DNA of 64,000 nt, taken from the NCBI GenBank assembly GCA_963763095.1, contig CAVXNR010000015.1, positions 1 to 64,000 on the forward strand, written 5' to 3'. This DNA comes from CAVUCH01 sp963763095. Lineage in GTDB: Bacteria; Acidobacteriota; Vicinamibacteria; Vicinamibacterales; JAENWD01. Shown one piece after another: positions 43,386 through 52,536 of this stretch; the stretch's first letter is position 1; each line of letters begins with the position of its first letter. A model generated the notes under the pieces. That model was not told the DNA's origin. It ran no database searches and worked only from the letters and a program-made list of their open reading frames with translations. The position numbers were made by a program, and so were the translations under genes.

Positions 43386-44125
43386 CGCTTCCCGTTCGTG
43401 CCCTCGTCGTGCCGGCGGCCGGGCGCGGATCCCGGCTGGGCTCCGGCAGCCCCAAGGCGCTCGTAGCCGTGAACGGCCGGCCCATGCTGGCGTGGCTTGG
43501 CGAGCTGTACACGCCGTACGTCCAGCAGGTGATCGTGATCGCCAGCCCGGAGGGCGCCGCTGACATCGCCGCATGCGCGCGCGAGCTCCCGGTGCGGGCA
43601 ACGGTCGTCGAGCAGCCGCAGCCGACCGGCATGCTCGACGCCATTCTCATAGGCATTGCGGCGCTCACTGGCCCACGTCCCGAGCGCGTCTGGGTGACCT
43701 GGTGCGATCAGGTGGCCGTCCACCCGGATACCGCGCGGCGGCTCGCAGCGACCGAGGGCGATTCGGACATGACGCTGCCGGTCGTGGTGCGCGACACGCC
43801 CTACATCCACTTCGATCGTGACGTGCACCAGAGGATCGTCGGCGTGCGGCACAGGCGCGAGGGCGACGTCATGCCGGAGAACGGGGAGAGCGACATGGGC
43901 GTCTTCAGCTTGTCAGCTGGCGTGGCGTTCAGGCAATTAGTGCGATTTGCCGCCACCGCGATACCTGCGGGTGCCACGGGCGAGCGTAATTTTCTGCCGT
44001 TCATTCCGTGGCTGGCGCAACGGGGCGACGTGCGGACGTTCGCAGCGACACACCCCATGGAAGCGGTCGGGATCAACACGCCCGAAGATCTGGCCGCAGT
44101 CTCGGCGTGGCTGCGGAAGTCCTGA
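43382..44125 (+). CDS. Sugar-type nucleotidyltransferase (NTP_transf_3)
   Basis: A 247-aa nucleotidyltransferase. Signature ALVVPAAGRGSRLG then SPKALVAVNGRPML, QQPTG-like donor loop (QPQPTGMLDAIL), and the metal Asp in VWVTWCDQVAVHP. It lacks the hexapeptide repeats of GlmU. The family activates sugar or polyol phosphates with CTP, UTP or GTP; the exact nucleotide is not clear. GTG 43382 overlaps the stop of the CofD-GT2 gene, and the GT2 gene follows 5 bp after its stop, so three enzymes are made together. A CofC-like role (paired with CofD) is a weaker alternative, since the sequence is closer to sugar-1-phosphate enzymes. Confidence 0.82.
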   Translation: MTLPVRALVVPAAGRGSRLGSGSPKALVAVNGRPMLAWLGELYTPYVQQVIVIASPEGAADIAACARELPVRATVVEQPQPTGMLDAILIGIAALTGPRPERVWVTWCDQVAVHPDTARRLAATEGDSDMTLPVVVRDTPYIHFDRDVHQRIVGVRHRREGDVMPENGESDMGVFSLSAGVAFRQLVRFAATAIPAGATGERNFLPFIPWLAQRGDVRTFAATHPMEAVGINTPEDLAAVSAWLRKS

Positions 44126-44130
44126 GGCCC

Positions 44131-44823
44131 ATGCCCACGCTCTCCATCGTCATCCCCGCCTACAACGAAGAGCGATACATCGGCGAGCTGCTCGAGCAGG
44201 TGCGTGCCGTCGATCTCGGCGCGCTCGGCGTCGATAAGGAGATCATCGTCGTCGACGACTGCTCGGCCGATCGCACGAGCGCGATCGCCGGCGCGGCACC
44301 TGGCGTGAGGCTCCATCGAATGCCGGTGAACGGCGGGAAAGGACAGGCGGTGCGCGCGGGGATCGAGCTCGCGACGGGCGACTACCTGATCATCCAGGAC
44401 GCCGACCTCGAGTACGACCCGCAGGACTACGTGCCCATGATGCGGGCCATCCTGGAGAAGCGGGGGGATGTCGTGTACGGCAGCCGGTATCTCGGCCGTG
44501 GACGGCACGCGCAGCAATCGCTCGCTGCGTATGCCGGGGGGCGCAGTCTCAGCCTCGTGATGCTGGCGTGCACGGGCCACACGGTGACAGACACCGTGAC
44601 TGCACTGAAGCTGTTCCCGCGCGACCTGCTGCCATTACTGCACCTCGAGACCACCGGGTTCGAGACCGACCATGAAATCACTGCCAAGGTGCTCGCGCGA
44701 GGGCTTCGGATCGTCGAGGTGCCCGTGCGCTACTATCCGCGCAGCCGCGAGGACGGGAAGAAAATCGGGCTGTCGGACTGGTTCAAGGCGGTCAGGACGT
44801 TCTGGCGATATCGCCGCGGATGA
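44131..44823 (+). CDS. GT2 polyprenol-phosphate-type glycosyltransferase
   Basis: A 230-aa GT2 without membrane helices, close to DPM1-type synthases. LSIVIPAYNEERYIGEL, VVDDCSADRT, NGGKGQAVRAGI, the complete DxD in IIQDADLEYDPQD, VVYGSRYLGRG, VTDTVTALKLF and FETDHEITAKVL are present. It parallels the C-terminal domain of the CofD fusion segment by segment, except that this copy keeps the catalytic acids. ATG 44131 is 5 bp after the nucleotidyltransferase stop. Together they could make a polyprenyl-linked sugar. The convergent operon ends 22 bp downstream. Confidence 0.9.
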   Translation: MPTLSIVIPAYNEERYIGELLEQVRAVDLGALGVDKEIIVVDDCSADRTSAIAGAAPGVRLHRMPVNGGKGQAVRAGIELATGDYLIIQDADLEYDPQDYVPMMRAILEKRGDVVYGSRYLGRGRHAQQSLAAYAGGRSLSLVMLACTGHTVTDTVTALKLFPRDLLPLLHLETTGFETDHEITAKVLARGLRIVEVPVRYYPRSREDGKKIGLSDWFKAVRTFWRYRRG

Positions 44824-44845
44824 ACCGACCTGGCGCGTGGGAGTG

Positions 44846-46856
44846 TCATCGCACCGCGTAGACGACGACCTCGGCGTTGCGGAACACCGGCCTGAAGAAC
44901 TGGTGCACGGCGTCGAACCGCTCCGTCACGCCAGGATAGGCCTGCTGCTCGTGGCCGTCCACCCACAGGTACTCGATCCCCAGCCGTCGCGCCTCCGCAT
45001 GCGCCGTCTCCATGTCGGGCGACGTGAAGATGGCCTGCACCTGCCGCGCGCGTTCCTGGTATTCCGGCAGAGGCAGAAGCGAGATGGGGAGGCCGGCTGA
45101 CGTCCGCCGTTCCGCGAAGCTGGGAATGAAGCTCCAGTGCGCCCGCCCCCGCACCATCGGCTCGGCCTGAACGACCGACTCCGGGCGAGTGTTGGTGCGA
45201 ATCCATCGGAGCGCTTCGTGCTGTGCAGGGCTGACGCTCAGGGTCCAGGGAAAGCCGGGCGCCATGCGCCGGTTGCCGATATCGGCCGCGTTCTGGGTGT
45301 CGATCACCGTCGTCGGGGCTCCCAGCGTCAGAATCGCCGTGGCGAGCACCGCCGCCAGCGCGCGCGCACGGCTTGCGAGCAGGCGCGCGAACAAGCGCGC
45401 GAGCGGCAGGGTCAGCATGGCGAGCATGATCTGTCCCGCCCTGAACCCTACCCACGAGCGATCGGACAGCACGACGAAGTAGAACAGGAACAGCCCTGAC
45501 GCGAGGCCGACGAGCGCGACGCGTGCGGGCTGGCCTGGGAGCCGGCGATCCGGGAGGAGTCCGGCGAGAGCCGGGAGGAGCACCGGTCCCAGCCCGAGCA
45601 ACAACGTCGCGAGCGGCGCGTTGCGTGCATACCCCGCCCACCCCACCGTGAGCGCCTGCCCCGCACCTTCACCCATGGCGTTCGCCACGCCCCAGACGAT
45701 CGCGAGGGCTGGGGGAATCGCAGCGGGCCAGTGCGAAAGCAAGGCGCGCAGGGGCGCCCGCGTGGCTGCTGCATCGGCGAGAACAGCAAGGCCGTAGATG
45801 CCGGAGAAGGCGGCGCCGAGAAACGGGTTGAGCGTTGCGGCGAGGCCGAGGAGCACCCCGGACGCGGCGATCGCATTCCTCGCCGCGCGCGCGCCGAGCG
45901 AGGCGTTCGCAAGCAGACCGAGCAGCCCGAGGGTGCACGACAGCCCGTGCTGCGGCGTGTAGAACATCGTCCGGTGGACCCCGTCGATCCGCAGGCCGTT
46001 GTACCACCACGCGGTGATGGCATCGACGTTGATGTCGCGCAGTGCTGACAAGGGACGGCCGCGGGTCCAGAGGTCCCATGCGGCCGCGAAGCCCTCGGCG
46101 CTCGACGCCAGCACAATGAGGACCACGCCCAGCGCGGTCGCCAGCCCGCTTCCACCGGCCGACCACGCGAACAGAAAGATCGACGCCATGAGCAGCAGGG
46201 CGGTGCACTCAGCGTTCACCTTGAGCGCGGCCTCGACGTTGTGCACCGCCGCAGGCCCGTCGGAGGTGATAGCGGCTGGGACGAGGAAGTACGTCCAGTA
46301 GTAGTTCAGCCCGCGATGCGCCATGTACGGGTTGCGCGGCGGCATCTCGAACCGTCCGAGCTCCGAGGTCAGGGCCATGTGCCACACGAAGTCCGCCGTG
46401 AAGTAGGCGCGATAGTACGTTCGGCCATCGGCGTCCGCGGCGCCCAGGTTCTTGTACGGCGCACCCATGAGCGCAGGCACGAGCAGGAGCACCGCCGAGA
46501 GCGCCACCGTGTCGTGTTCGGTCCACGGCCGCAGCGCGATGGCTGGGGTTCGGATGGCACGGGACGCCGCATGAAGGACCGCGCACTCGACCAGCCACGC
46601 AGCCGCAAACGCGAATGGCGACGCGATGCCGGCAGCAATGACCGCCCACGTGACCAGGCACGTAGTGGCGTAGCCCGCGGCAGCGCCAGCCACCCAGCCG
46701 GCCGCGTGACGTCCGAACACGCGCAGGCCGAGCGTGAGGCCGGGAGCCGCCGCCGCGATCCAGAAGGGAAGATATGCGAGCCCGGCGAGACCGCGCTGTC
46801 CAGCCCACGAGCGCCAGGCACACCAGCGCGAGCCCGCCCAGCGCCGCCCGTGTCAT
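44846..46856 (-). CDS. Large GT-C-like membrane protein, one frameshift
   Basis: About 670 aa with 13-14 hydrophobic segments. Early loop: DGRTYYRAYFTADFVWHMAL and GLNYYWTYFLVPAA; late soluble part: ALRWIRTNTRPESVVQAEP and LGIEYLWVDGHE. The N-terminus (MTRAALGGLALVCLALVGW) is in another frame from the remainder; moving one base within 46785-46800 gives GLAGLAYLPFWIAAAAPGL. ATG 46856 overlaps the flippase-like gene by 4 bp. The pattern fits YYY/GT-C proteins, but a catalytic acidic loop is less clear than in the others. It is the last gene of a three-gene operon. Confidence 0.7.
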
Positions 46857-47809
46857 ATCCCCTGGCGCGTCAAACCGCCGGTGGCGTAGAGCAGGCCGCC
46901 AGGCAGGTTGCCCACGACGCCGAGCGCAACGAAGAGCACCGACAGCGCGAAGGCCTCCGGCCGGCCGACACCCATCGCACCGAAGCACCAGATGAAGGCG
47001 GCCTGACTCGTCCCGATGCCGTTGATTGTGATGGGCAGCAGCATGATGAGGAGGATGAGAGGCACCACGACGAAGTACGCGGACAGGGGAGACGTGATTC
47101 CCAGGGAGATGCCGAGACAGTACGCTTGTACCACCCGCAGCACCTGCACCCCCACCGAGGCCGTGAGCACCGCGGCCAGCGCACCGTGGTGGTGCCGGTA
47201 TTCACGCACGGCTTCGAGCAGCCGACCCGCAATCCGCCGTGGGCCGAGCCACGGCAGTCGCACGACAATCCGGCCGAGCCAATGCGCGGTCCATTCGCTG
47301 AACACGACGATGCCGAGCGCCCCGCACCCGAGCGCGCCGAGCCAGAGGATTGGTGCCACCCCGGGCGGTGCCCGGTCGGGCGCGACCGACACGCTGAGGA
47401 CGCCCAGCAGCAGAATCGACATCACGCCGAGGGCCCGGTCCATCGCGACGGATGCGACCGAGAGCGCCACCGGCACCCGCTCAGCAGAGAGCGCGTACGC
47501 ACGCGCGAGATCACCGCCGACGCTGGCCGGCAGGAACGTGCCGACGAACGTGCTGACGAAGAAGATGCGCATGACGCGGCGGAGCGACGGTCGCGCATCG
47601 GCGGGGACGGGGGCGAGCAGCGCCAGCCACCGCCACGCCATCAGCGCGCGATCGAACAACGTGAGCCCGATTGCGATCAGCAGGGGAACCGCACGCGCGG
47701 ACGAGGCGACATGCCAGATTTGAGCGGGGTGGCTGATCCAGAGCAGCCATGCCAGCAGCACGAGCGCGATGGTGATGCGCACCCATCGGCTGCCGGGAGG
47801 CGTGGTCAC
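46853..47809 (-). CDS. Flippase-like UPF0104 (LPG synthase TM domain) protein
   Basis: A 318-aa polytopic protein with about eight membrane helices of the UPF0104/AglD-C-terminal group. Motifs: WRWLALLAPV, VSTFVGTFLPASVGGDLARAY, SVAMDRALGVMSILLL, LPITINGIGTSQAAFIWCFG. Members are thought to flip lipids or act with glycolipid and aminoacyl-lipid synthases. It has no fused enzyme domain. It overlaps both neighbours by 4 bp, radical SAM upstream and GT-C-like protein downstream. A second member lies at 57676. Confidence 0.85.
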   Translation of the reverse strand: MTTPPGSRWVRITIALVLLAWLLWISHPAQIWHVASSARAVPLLIAIGLTLFDRALMAWRWLALLAPVPADARPSLRRVMRIFFVSTFVGTFLPASVGGDLARAYALSAERVPVALSVASVAMDRALGVMSILLLGVLSVSVAPDRAPPGVAPILWLGALGCGALGIVVFSEWTAHWLGRIVVRLPWLGPRRIAGRLLEAVREYRHHHGALAAVLTASVGVQVLRVVQAYCLGISLGITSPLSAYFVVVPLILLIMLLPITINGIGTSQAAFIWCFGAMGVGRPEAFALSVLFVALGVVGNLPGGLLYATGGLTRQGI

Positions 47810-48966
47810 CGCGTCGCTGGGAGCGTCTCGAGGTGGCGGTCAGTGTCGCGCTTCACCTGGTAGGCCCGCACGAGGAACTTCGCGTAGGGCACGAACTGCT
47901 TCATCGCGCCGACGTTGACCTGGCACGGGCTCAGGCAGGTCGCGCAGATGGTTTTCTCGAACTCATCGCGGTCGGCGATGTGCTCCGCCTTGAAGTACAG
48001 GGCCTCCGCACCGGCATCGAGCACGTTGCCGAGCGGCTGCGAGTTCTCGCAGTAATAAAGCGTACCCTCGGGGTTGAGCAGCAGACCCTGCGTGCGGAAG
48101 GGGCAGGGCATCGTCCGCTTGTAGCCGTTCGCGATCATGTCGGCGTAGTGCAGGTACATGAACGCCTGGCCCGAGAGCACCGACTCCTCCTGGACGCGCT
48201 CCAGGAAGAACTGCCGCATGAACTCTTCTTCTTTCGCCTTGAACCCGATCGCTTCCTGGAGGCTCGTGTTGCCGAGCATGTTGTCGGTGAACCGCAACAT
48301 GTTGAAGACGATGTCGAGGTTCCGGGTGCGGGCCCACGTGAGGATGTTCTTGGCGTCCTCGAGGTTGGTCTGGAAGATAGTGGCCGCAATCCCGAACTGG
48401 AAATTCTGGTGCTCGGCCGCGAGGGCCTGCATGGCCTCGATGGTCTGCAGCGCCTTGTCGAAGCCGCGCTTCACGTTGCGAACCTGGTTGTGGATGTCCC
48501 CGATCCCGTCGAGCGAGACGCGGATGCTGATCGGCAGGTCATGTGCCGCGCAGAACTTCACGATGCGGGTCAGCATCGGGATGGCCCGGTGCGGGGTGAG
48601 ACCCGTCGTGTTGATTCCGATCTTGCGCAGGCGGGGGAGCCGTCTCTGAAACAGCTCGACCATTTCCGGCAGATCGTTGCGGGTGGTCGGCTCGCCTCCC
48701 GAGATGTTCAGGTTCTCGAGGGCACCCCAGAACTTGTGGTCCATGACGCCGTCGAGCTGCTCGAGCGTCATGTCGCTCTTCCGGTCACCGCGCTTCCAGT
48801 TGTTGCACATCTGGCAGCGCGCATCGCAGACGAACGTGCAGTTGTAGATCAGCACGGTCGGTCGGATCGGCTTGATTTTCGACACGATGAACGTGTTCGC
48901 GAGATCGCGCGGCACGCCCGCAGCCGTGCGAGCCAGATAGTTCAACCGGAAGGTGTCAATTGACAT
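47806..48966 (-). CDS. Radical SAM protein with SPASM-like C-terminal domain
   Basis: A 386-aa SAM radical enzyme. The cluster motif is C47-DAR-C51-QM-C54, followed by GGEPTTRNDLPEM, the SAM-binding region. C-terminal cysteines CPFRTQG, YYCENS and CATCLSPC form an auxiliary cluster site of the SPASM or twitch kind. No RiPP precursor is visible nearby. It is the first gene of the operon with the flippase-like and GT-C-like membrane proteins, so a lipid or glycan substrate is more likely than a peptide. A TATACT at 49025-49030 on the minus strand could be its -10, but no -35 is clear. Confidence 0.88.
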   Translation of the reverse strand: MSIDTFRLNYLARTAAGVPRDLANTFIVSKIKPIRPTVLIYNCTFVCDARCQMCNNWKRGDRKSDMTLEQLDGVMDHKFWGALENLNISGGEPTTRNDLPEMVELFQRRLPRLRKIGINTTGLTPHRAIPMLTRIVKFCAAHDLPISIRVSLDGIGDIHNQVRNVKRGFDKALQTIEAMQALAAEHQNFQFGIAATIFQTNLEDAKNILTWARTRNLDIVFNMLRFTDNMLGNTSLQEAIGFKAKEEEFMRQFFLERVQEESVLSGQAFMYLHYADMIANGYKRTMPCPFRTQGLLLNPEGTLYYCENSQPLGNVLDAGAEALYFKAEHIADRDEFEKTICATCLSPCQVNVGAMKQFVPYAKFLVRAYQVKRDTDRHLETLPATR

Positions 48967-49072
48967 AACAGCGCGCGGCCCAAGAGGCGGGTGTTGCGCG
49001 GCGGCCCCTTTTTACGTTTTCGTCAGTATACCACCCGTAGTGGTCCGAGGCGGGGGCGGACGGGACATCCGG

Positions 49073-49099
49073 CTGCAGGCTGCGGGCGCCAGCCTGCAG
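49073..49099. repeat. Short inverted repeat CTGCAGGCT
   Basis: CTGCAGGCT (49073-49081) and AGCCTGCAG (49091-49099) form a 9-bp stem. Similar CAGCCTGC wording recurs at 49184-49217 and at 54144-54209. It lies in the 265-bp gap 48967-49231, which shows no gene. Confidence 0.55.
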
Positions 49100-49231
49100 G
49101 CCCGTCGGGCCGCCGAAGGCCGTCAGCGGGGACGGCATACGCCGGGGGCGCGGTGAGCGCGGCACCGCCACGTCTGAGGCCCGACCGGCCTACAGCCTGC
49201 AGCCTATAGTCCGTAGCCTGGTGACCGTCCG

Positions 49232-50806
49232 TCACCTCCGTGCCGGCGGGCCCAGATGGTCGCCCAGTCTCAACGCCAGTGCCGCCAGGGTCAGCGTCGG
49301 ATTGGCGCTCGAGGCGGAAGGGAAGACCGACGACGAGAGCACGTACAGGTTTTCGCACGCATGGTGGCGAAGGGTTGCGTCCACGCAGCCGTCGCCGGGG
49401 TTGGTCGCCATTCGGGTCGCACCCATCCAGTGGAACGAAGTCGGCACCGATCCGACGTGCGCGACGGTTGCCTTGGGCAGGCGCGAACGGACGTAGCCGA
49501 GCACATGATCGGTGCAGGCCTTGAAATACGACGGGTATCGCAGCTGGATCCGCGGCACCGGTTGGCCGTTCGCCTCGATGGTGCCGATGGACACCGTGTG
49601 CTCAGCCATGGGCTGGGGCTCGACCAGGAACCACACATCGAGCGTGGATCGCCACACCCGGGCCAGGCTACTTCTCAACGGATCGCCCGCTGCGCGGGTG
49701 TTCACCGCCTCAGCGACAATCTGGCGCATGAGAATGTCGCGCATGAGTGCGCCCTCGCGCTCTGCCAGCGACCCACAGCGGATCTCGCCGAGCATCGACA
49801 GCGGCAGGTCGCGGGAGGTCTGCTCGAAGAAGGGCAGGAACATCCCCGTCTGCGCGGTGTCGCCGTATCCGGGCCTGGCGTCGACGCCAGAATCGTAAAT
49901 CGCGACCTGAATGATCGGATGATCCATGAAGTAGCGGCCCAGGCTGGGCAACTGCGGTACCTCGGGTGAACGCTGCAGCAGGAGGCACGAATCGACGCCG
50001 TTGCAGGCGACCACGAACTGGCGCGCGTGGATGCGATGGGATATCCCTGCGGGATCGAGGGCCGTGACGGCCTGCACGCGCCCGGCACGCGCATGCAGTG
50101 TCGTGACCAGCAGGTTCGTGCGTACCTCGACCTTCGACCGGATCGAGGGGTACACGGTATTGAGGGCCGTGCCTTTCGAGTCGATGGGGCACAACTCACA
50201 CTTGTTGGTTCCGCAGCACTGCGGGCGCGTGCCGACCGGGCGCGACGGGCGGGTGGTCGGCACCTGCAGGACGGTCCCCTTCCCGAAGAGCGTCTCGCAC
50301 GCACGATCCGACGGGCTCAGGCGGTGGGGTGGCAGCGGGTAGGCGAACCGGCCGGGGAATGGCGTCACCTCGGAGTTGCCGGCAATCCCGAGGCGGCGTT
50401 CGGCTTCGAGGTAGTAGGGTTCGAGGTCGGCGTACGTGATGGGCCAGCGTCGGGCGACACCGCCGGCGAACGCGGGCTGGTCGAAGTGTGACGGATGCCA
50501 CCGCGGCATGTTCCCGAAGAACATGTTGGTGCTCCCGCCCAGGTTGTACACCGGCCAGTACGGGTAATCGCGATCCCACCGTGTCCGGGGACCTGCTGGA
50601 GGCGCCTCGTGCGGCAGCCGCAGGGGACTTCGATTGAAGGGAAGCGGATCGTCGTGCGAGCGCTGGGCCAGCCGTTGTTCGGCGGTGAGCGCCGTTCCCC
50701 GCTCGATCATCAGGACCCGTCGGCCCCGGGCAATTGCGCGTTCCGCGAGCAGCATCCCGGCGATGCCACTGCCCAGGATGCAGAGGTCCGCCTCGATCTC
50801 ACTCAC
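49232..50806 (-). CDS. GMC family oxidoreductase
   Basis: FAD-dependent alcohol or sugar dehydrogenase of 524 aa. FAD motif: LCILGSGIAGMLLAERA; then NLGGSTNMFFGNMPRW, SDRACETLFGKG, a Cys-rich CCGTNKCELCPID (unusual and possibly metal-binding), and the C-terminal GATRMATNPGDGCVD and SANPTLTLAALALR. GTG 50806 is preceded by the small Tat-type gene, overlapping by 8 bp. Gluconate-dehydrogenase-type enzymes pair a GMC flavoprotein with a Tat-exported gamma subunit and a cytochrome, which fits the neighbour. The substrate is unknown; the cytochrome subunit is not in the window. Confidence 0.88.
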   Translation of the reverse strand: MSEIEADLCILGSGIAGMLLAERAIARGRRVLMIERGTALTAEQRLAQRSHDDPLPFNRSPLRLPHEAPPAGPRTRWDRDYPYWPVYNLGGSTNMFFGNMPRWHPSHFDQPAFAGGVARRWPITYADLEPYYLEAERRLGIAGNSEVTPFPGRFAYPLPPHRLSPSDRACETLFGKGTVLQVPTTRPSRPVGTRPQCCGTNKCELCPIDSKGTALNTVYPSIRSKVEVRTNLLVTTLHARAGRVQAVTALDPAGISHRIHARQFVVACNGVDSCLLLQRSPEVPQLPSLGRYFMDHPIIQVAIYDSGVDARPGYGDTAQTGMFLPFFEQTSRDLPLSMLGEIRCGSLAEREGALMRDILMRQIVAEAVNTRAAGDPLRSSLARVWRSTLDVWFLVEPQPMAEHTVSIGTIEANGQPVPRIQLRYPSYFKACTDHVLGYVRSRLPKATVAHVGSVPTSFHWMGATRMATNPGDGCVDATLRHHACENLYVLSSSVFPSASSANPTLTLAALALRLGDHLGPPARR

Positions 50807-51128
50807 GGATGAGGCCGTCGCATACCCCGACGCGCTGCAGCTCCGGGTAGCCGACGTACGCAAACAGACGCTCGCGCCGGCCCACGACCTTCATGACGAG
50901 ATCCACCGTGCGTCGTGAGGCATCACCGCCGGGAGCGTTGATGGCCTCCTGCAGCTCGCGCTGCTCGTCCGCGGAGAGCACGTCCAGCCACACCGCCTCG
51001 GCACCGGTGAGGCCAAGCAGCCGGATGAGACCCGTGCGGGGTTCCTCGGTGCGGGCGTGAGTGCAGGCTCCGGCCGTTCCCAGTGATGCGGCGATGCTGA
51101 GACAGAAGCTGCGCCGGTCGATCCTCAC
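50799..51128 (-). CDS. Tat-exported small subunit of the GMC oxidoreductase
   Basis: A 109-aa protein beginning RIDRRSFCLSIAASLGTAGA, a twin-arginine signal with a following Cys that might be lipidated. The mature part (DVLSADEQRELQEAINAPGG) resembles gluconate 2-dehydrogenase subunit 3, whose role is to escort the folded flavoprotein through Tat. GTG 51128 is chosen because the Tat motif starts there. It overlaps the GMC gene by 8 bp, so the pair is coupled. The assignment is by signal, size and neighbour; sequence similarity is short. Confidence 0.72.
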   Translation of the reverse strand: MRIDRRSFCLSIAASLGTAGACTHARTEEPRTGLIRLLGLTGAEAVWLDVLSADEQRELQEAINAPGGDASRRTVDLVMKVVGRRERLFAYVGYPELQRVGVCDGLIRE

Positions 51129-51181
51129 GCCACATGATCGCCCGAACCGTCGCCCGCAGACAAGCGTTCCGCACCCCGGGA

Positions 51182-52399
51182 TCAGCGCGCAGCCGTCCAC
51201 ACCTCGACGCCAGGCTTGTGGGCAATCCGTTTCCCGCCGGACCAGCCGCGGGGCCACCGAACGCCGGCTGCGGTGCTCTCGCCGAGCAGCAGTGACCACG
51301 CGCGGTCGCCAGATGTTGCGCTGAAGACCCCGCCGCTTGCGCCGTCAGCTGCCGCGGCGTCCACGATCGTCGGACTGACGTCTTCGGGAACAATCCGGAA
51401 GCCCTCGATGAACGCACCCGCACACTCCCGTTGAACAGGTCCGGGCACGCGTGCAGGCAGGCAGTCCTCGCAGTGGAAGGTAGAGCCGACGTCGAGAAGG
51501 CGTGACATCACTCCCTGAGCGAAGAAGGCTTCCGGGGCCGAATCACGGCGGCCGCGGTCGGGTGCCTCGGCCGCCCCGATTGGCTCGTTGTCGACCACGA
51601 ACTTTCCAGTGGCGGCCGACAGCGCGGCCAGCGAACGCATCCGGGCGATTCTGGACCACCGATCGCCGGATCGGCGCACATGGACCACTGCGAAGGTCCC
51701 GCCAGCCATCTCGTGGGATTCATCGCCCCGCGCTGCGCCCCAGGCCACGGGCAGTTCCTTGGGCACCTCCTGCTGCAGGCGCCGCATCAGCGCGGGCTGG
51801 TCGAGACTTGCCTGCGATCCGTGATACGGCTCATTGGCGAGTTCCAGGACGCAGTTGCCGGCCTGCGCGCACAGGCGGCCCACCTCTCGGACCTGTTCGC
51901 GAAGGAACGGCTCTCCACGGTAGCGGCCACTGCGCTCGTTCGTGTTCGCGAGCGCGACGATCTGGACGTACATCCCGTGCTCCCGTGCGATCGCGAACAG
52001 GCGCGGCAGGGCGCGCCGGCCGTCGGCGGGGGAGAGATCGAGCCAGCCCCCATTGGGGATCATGGCGAGCACACGGAGCACGTTGAACCCGGTGTTCCCC
52101 GCCCACGCGATGAACGTGCGCACGTCCGTCTCGCGGCCGTCTGCCACGAGATCCGCCAGGCCGAACGCGGTCACGCCACGCCAGCGGAATCGCTCGTCGC
52201 CGGCGCACAACGCACGGCCGCATACCCGCAATGGGGTCAAGGCCCGGAGAGCGCCGGATTCTGCCGGCTGTCCGGGTTGGGCGCGAGGAGCGGGGGAGCA
52301 CGCCGTCGCGAGTGGGGCGACAGCCAAGGCAGCCGCAGCGCAGGCCAGAGAGAGCAGTGCGACAGCAACACGCATTCTGGAACCAGGAACGAGTTTCAT
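51182..52399 (-). CDS. Cellulase-like (GH5-like) lipoprotein
   Basis: A 405-aa exported protein with lipobox LATAC, then a TIM-barrel with WRGVTAFGLADLVA, AGNTGFNVLRVLAMIPNGGW, LRLCAQ-type helices and CVLELANEPYHGSQ, where NEP is the clan GH-A acid/base signature. Further on, FVVDNEPIGAAEAPDRG may carry the nucleophile Glu. ATG 52399 is chosen, with ATG 52375 an alternative; both give a signal peptide. It precedes the Tat subunit gene by 53 bp on the same strand. The target polysaccharide is unknown, and some such barrels are not catalytic. Confidence 0.75.
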   Translation of the reverse strand: MKLVPGSRMRVAVALLSLACAAAALAVAPLATACSPAPRAQPGQPAESGALRALTPLRVCGRALCAGDERFRWRGVTAFGLADLVADGRETDVRTFIAWAGNTGFNVLRVLAMIPNGGWLDLSPADGRRALPRLFAIAREHGMYVQIVALANTNERSGRYRGEPFLREQVREVGRLCAQAGNCVLELANEPYHGSQASLDQPALMRRLQQEVPKELPVAWGAARGDESHEMAGGTFAVVHVRRSGDRWSRIARMRSLAALSAATGKFVVDNEPIGAAEAPDRGRRDSAPEAFFAQGVMSRLLDVGSTFHCEDCLPARVPGPVQRECAGAFIEGFRIVPEDVSPTIVDAAAADGASGGVFSATSGDRAWSLLLGESTAAGVRWPRGWSGGKRIAHKPGVEVWTAAR

Positions 52400-52536
52400 T
52401 ATGTAGACGCGCCGCGGCGACGCGCTATCGGCAGACTGCAACGTGGGTGCCGCACCCTCGTCTCGCGCTGGACGAGCGGGTCGGCGTGGTATCGTGGCGC
52501 TTCGGTTCGCGCGTCTTCGTCCTGCATCCCTCAACG

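Noticed and set aside
43382..44125. CofC (F420 guanylyltransferase) paired with CofD
   Set aside because: Attractive by position, but the GRGSRLG/PKAL signature and length fit sugar nucleotidyltransferases better, and no other F420 genes are present.
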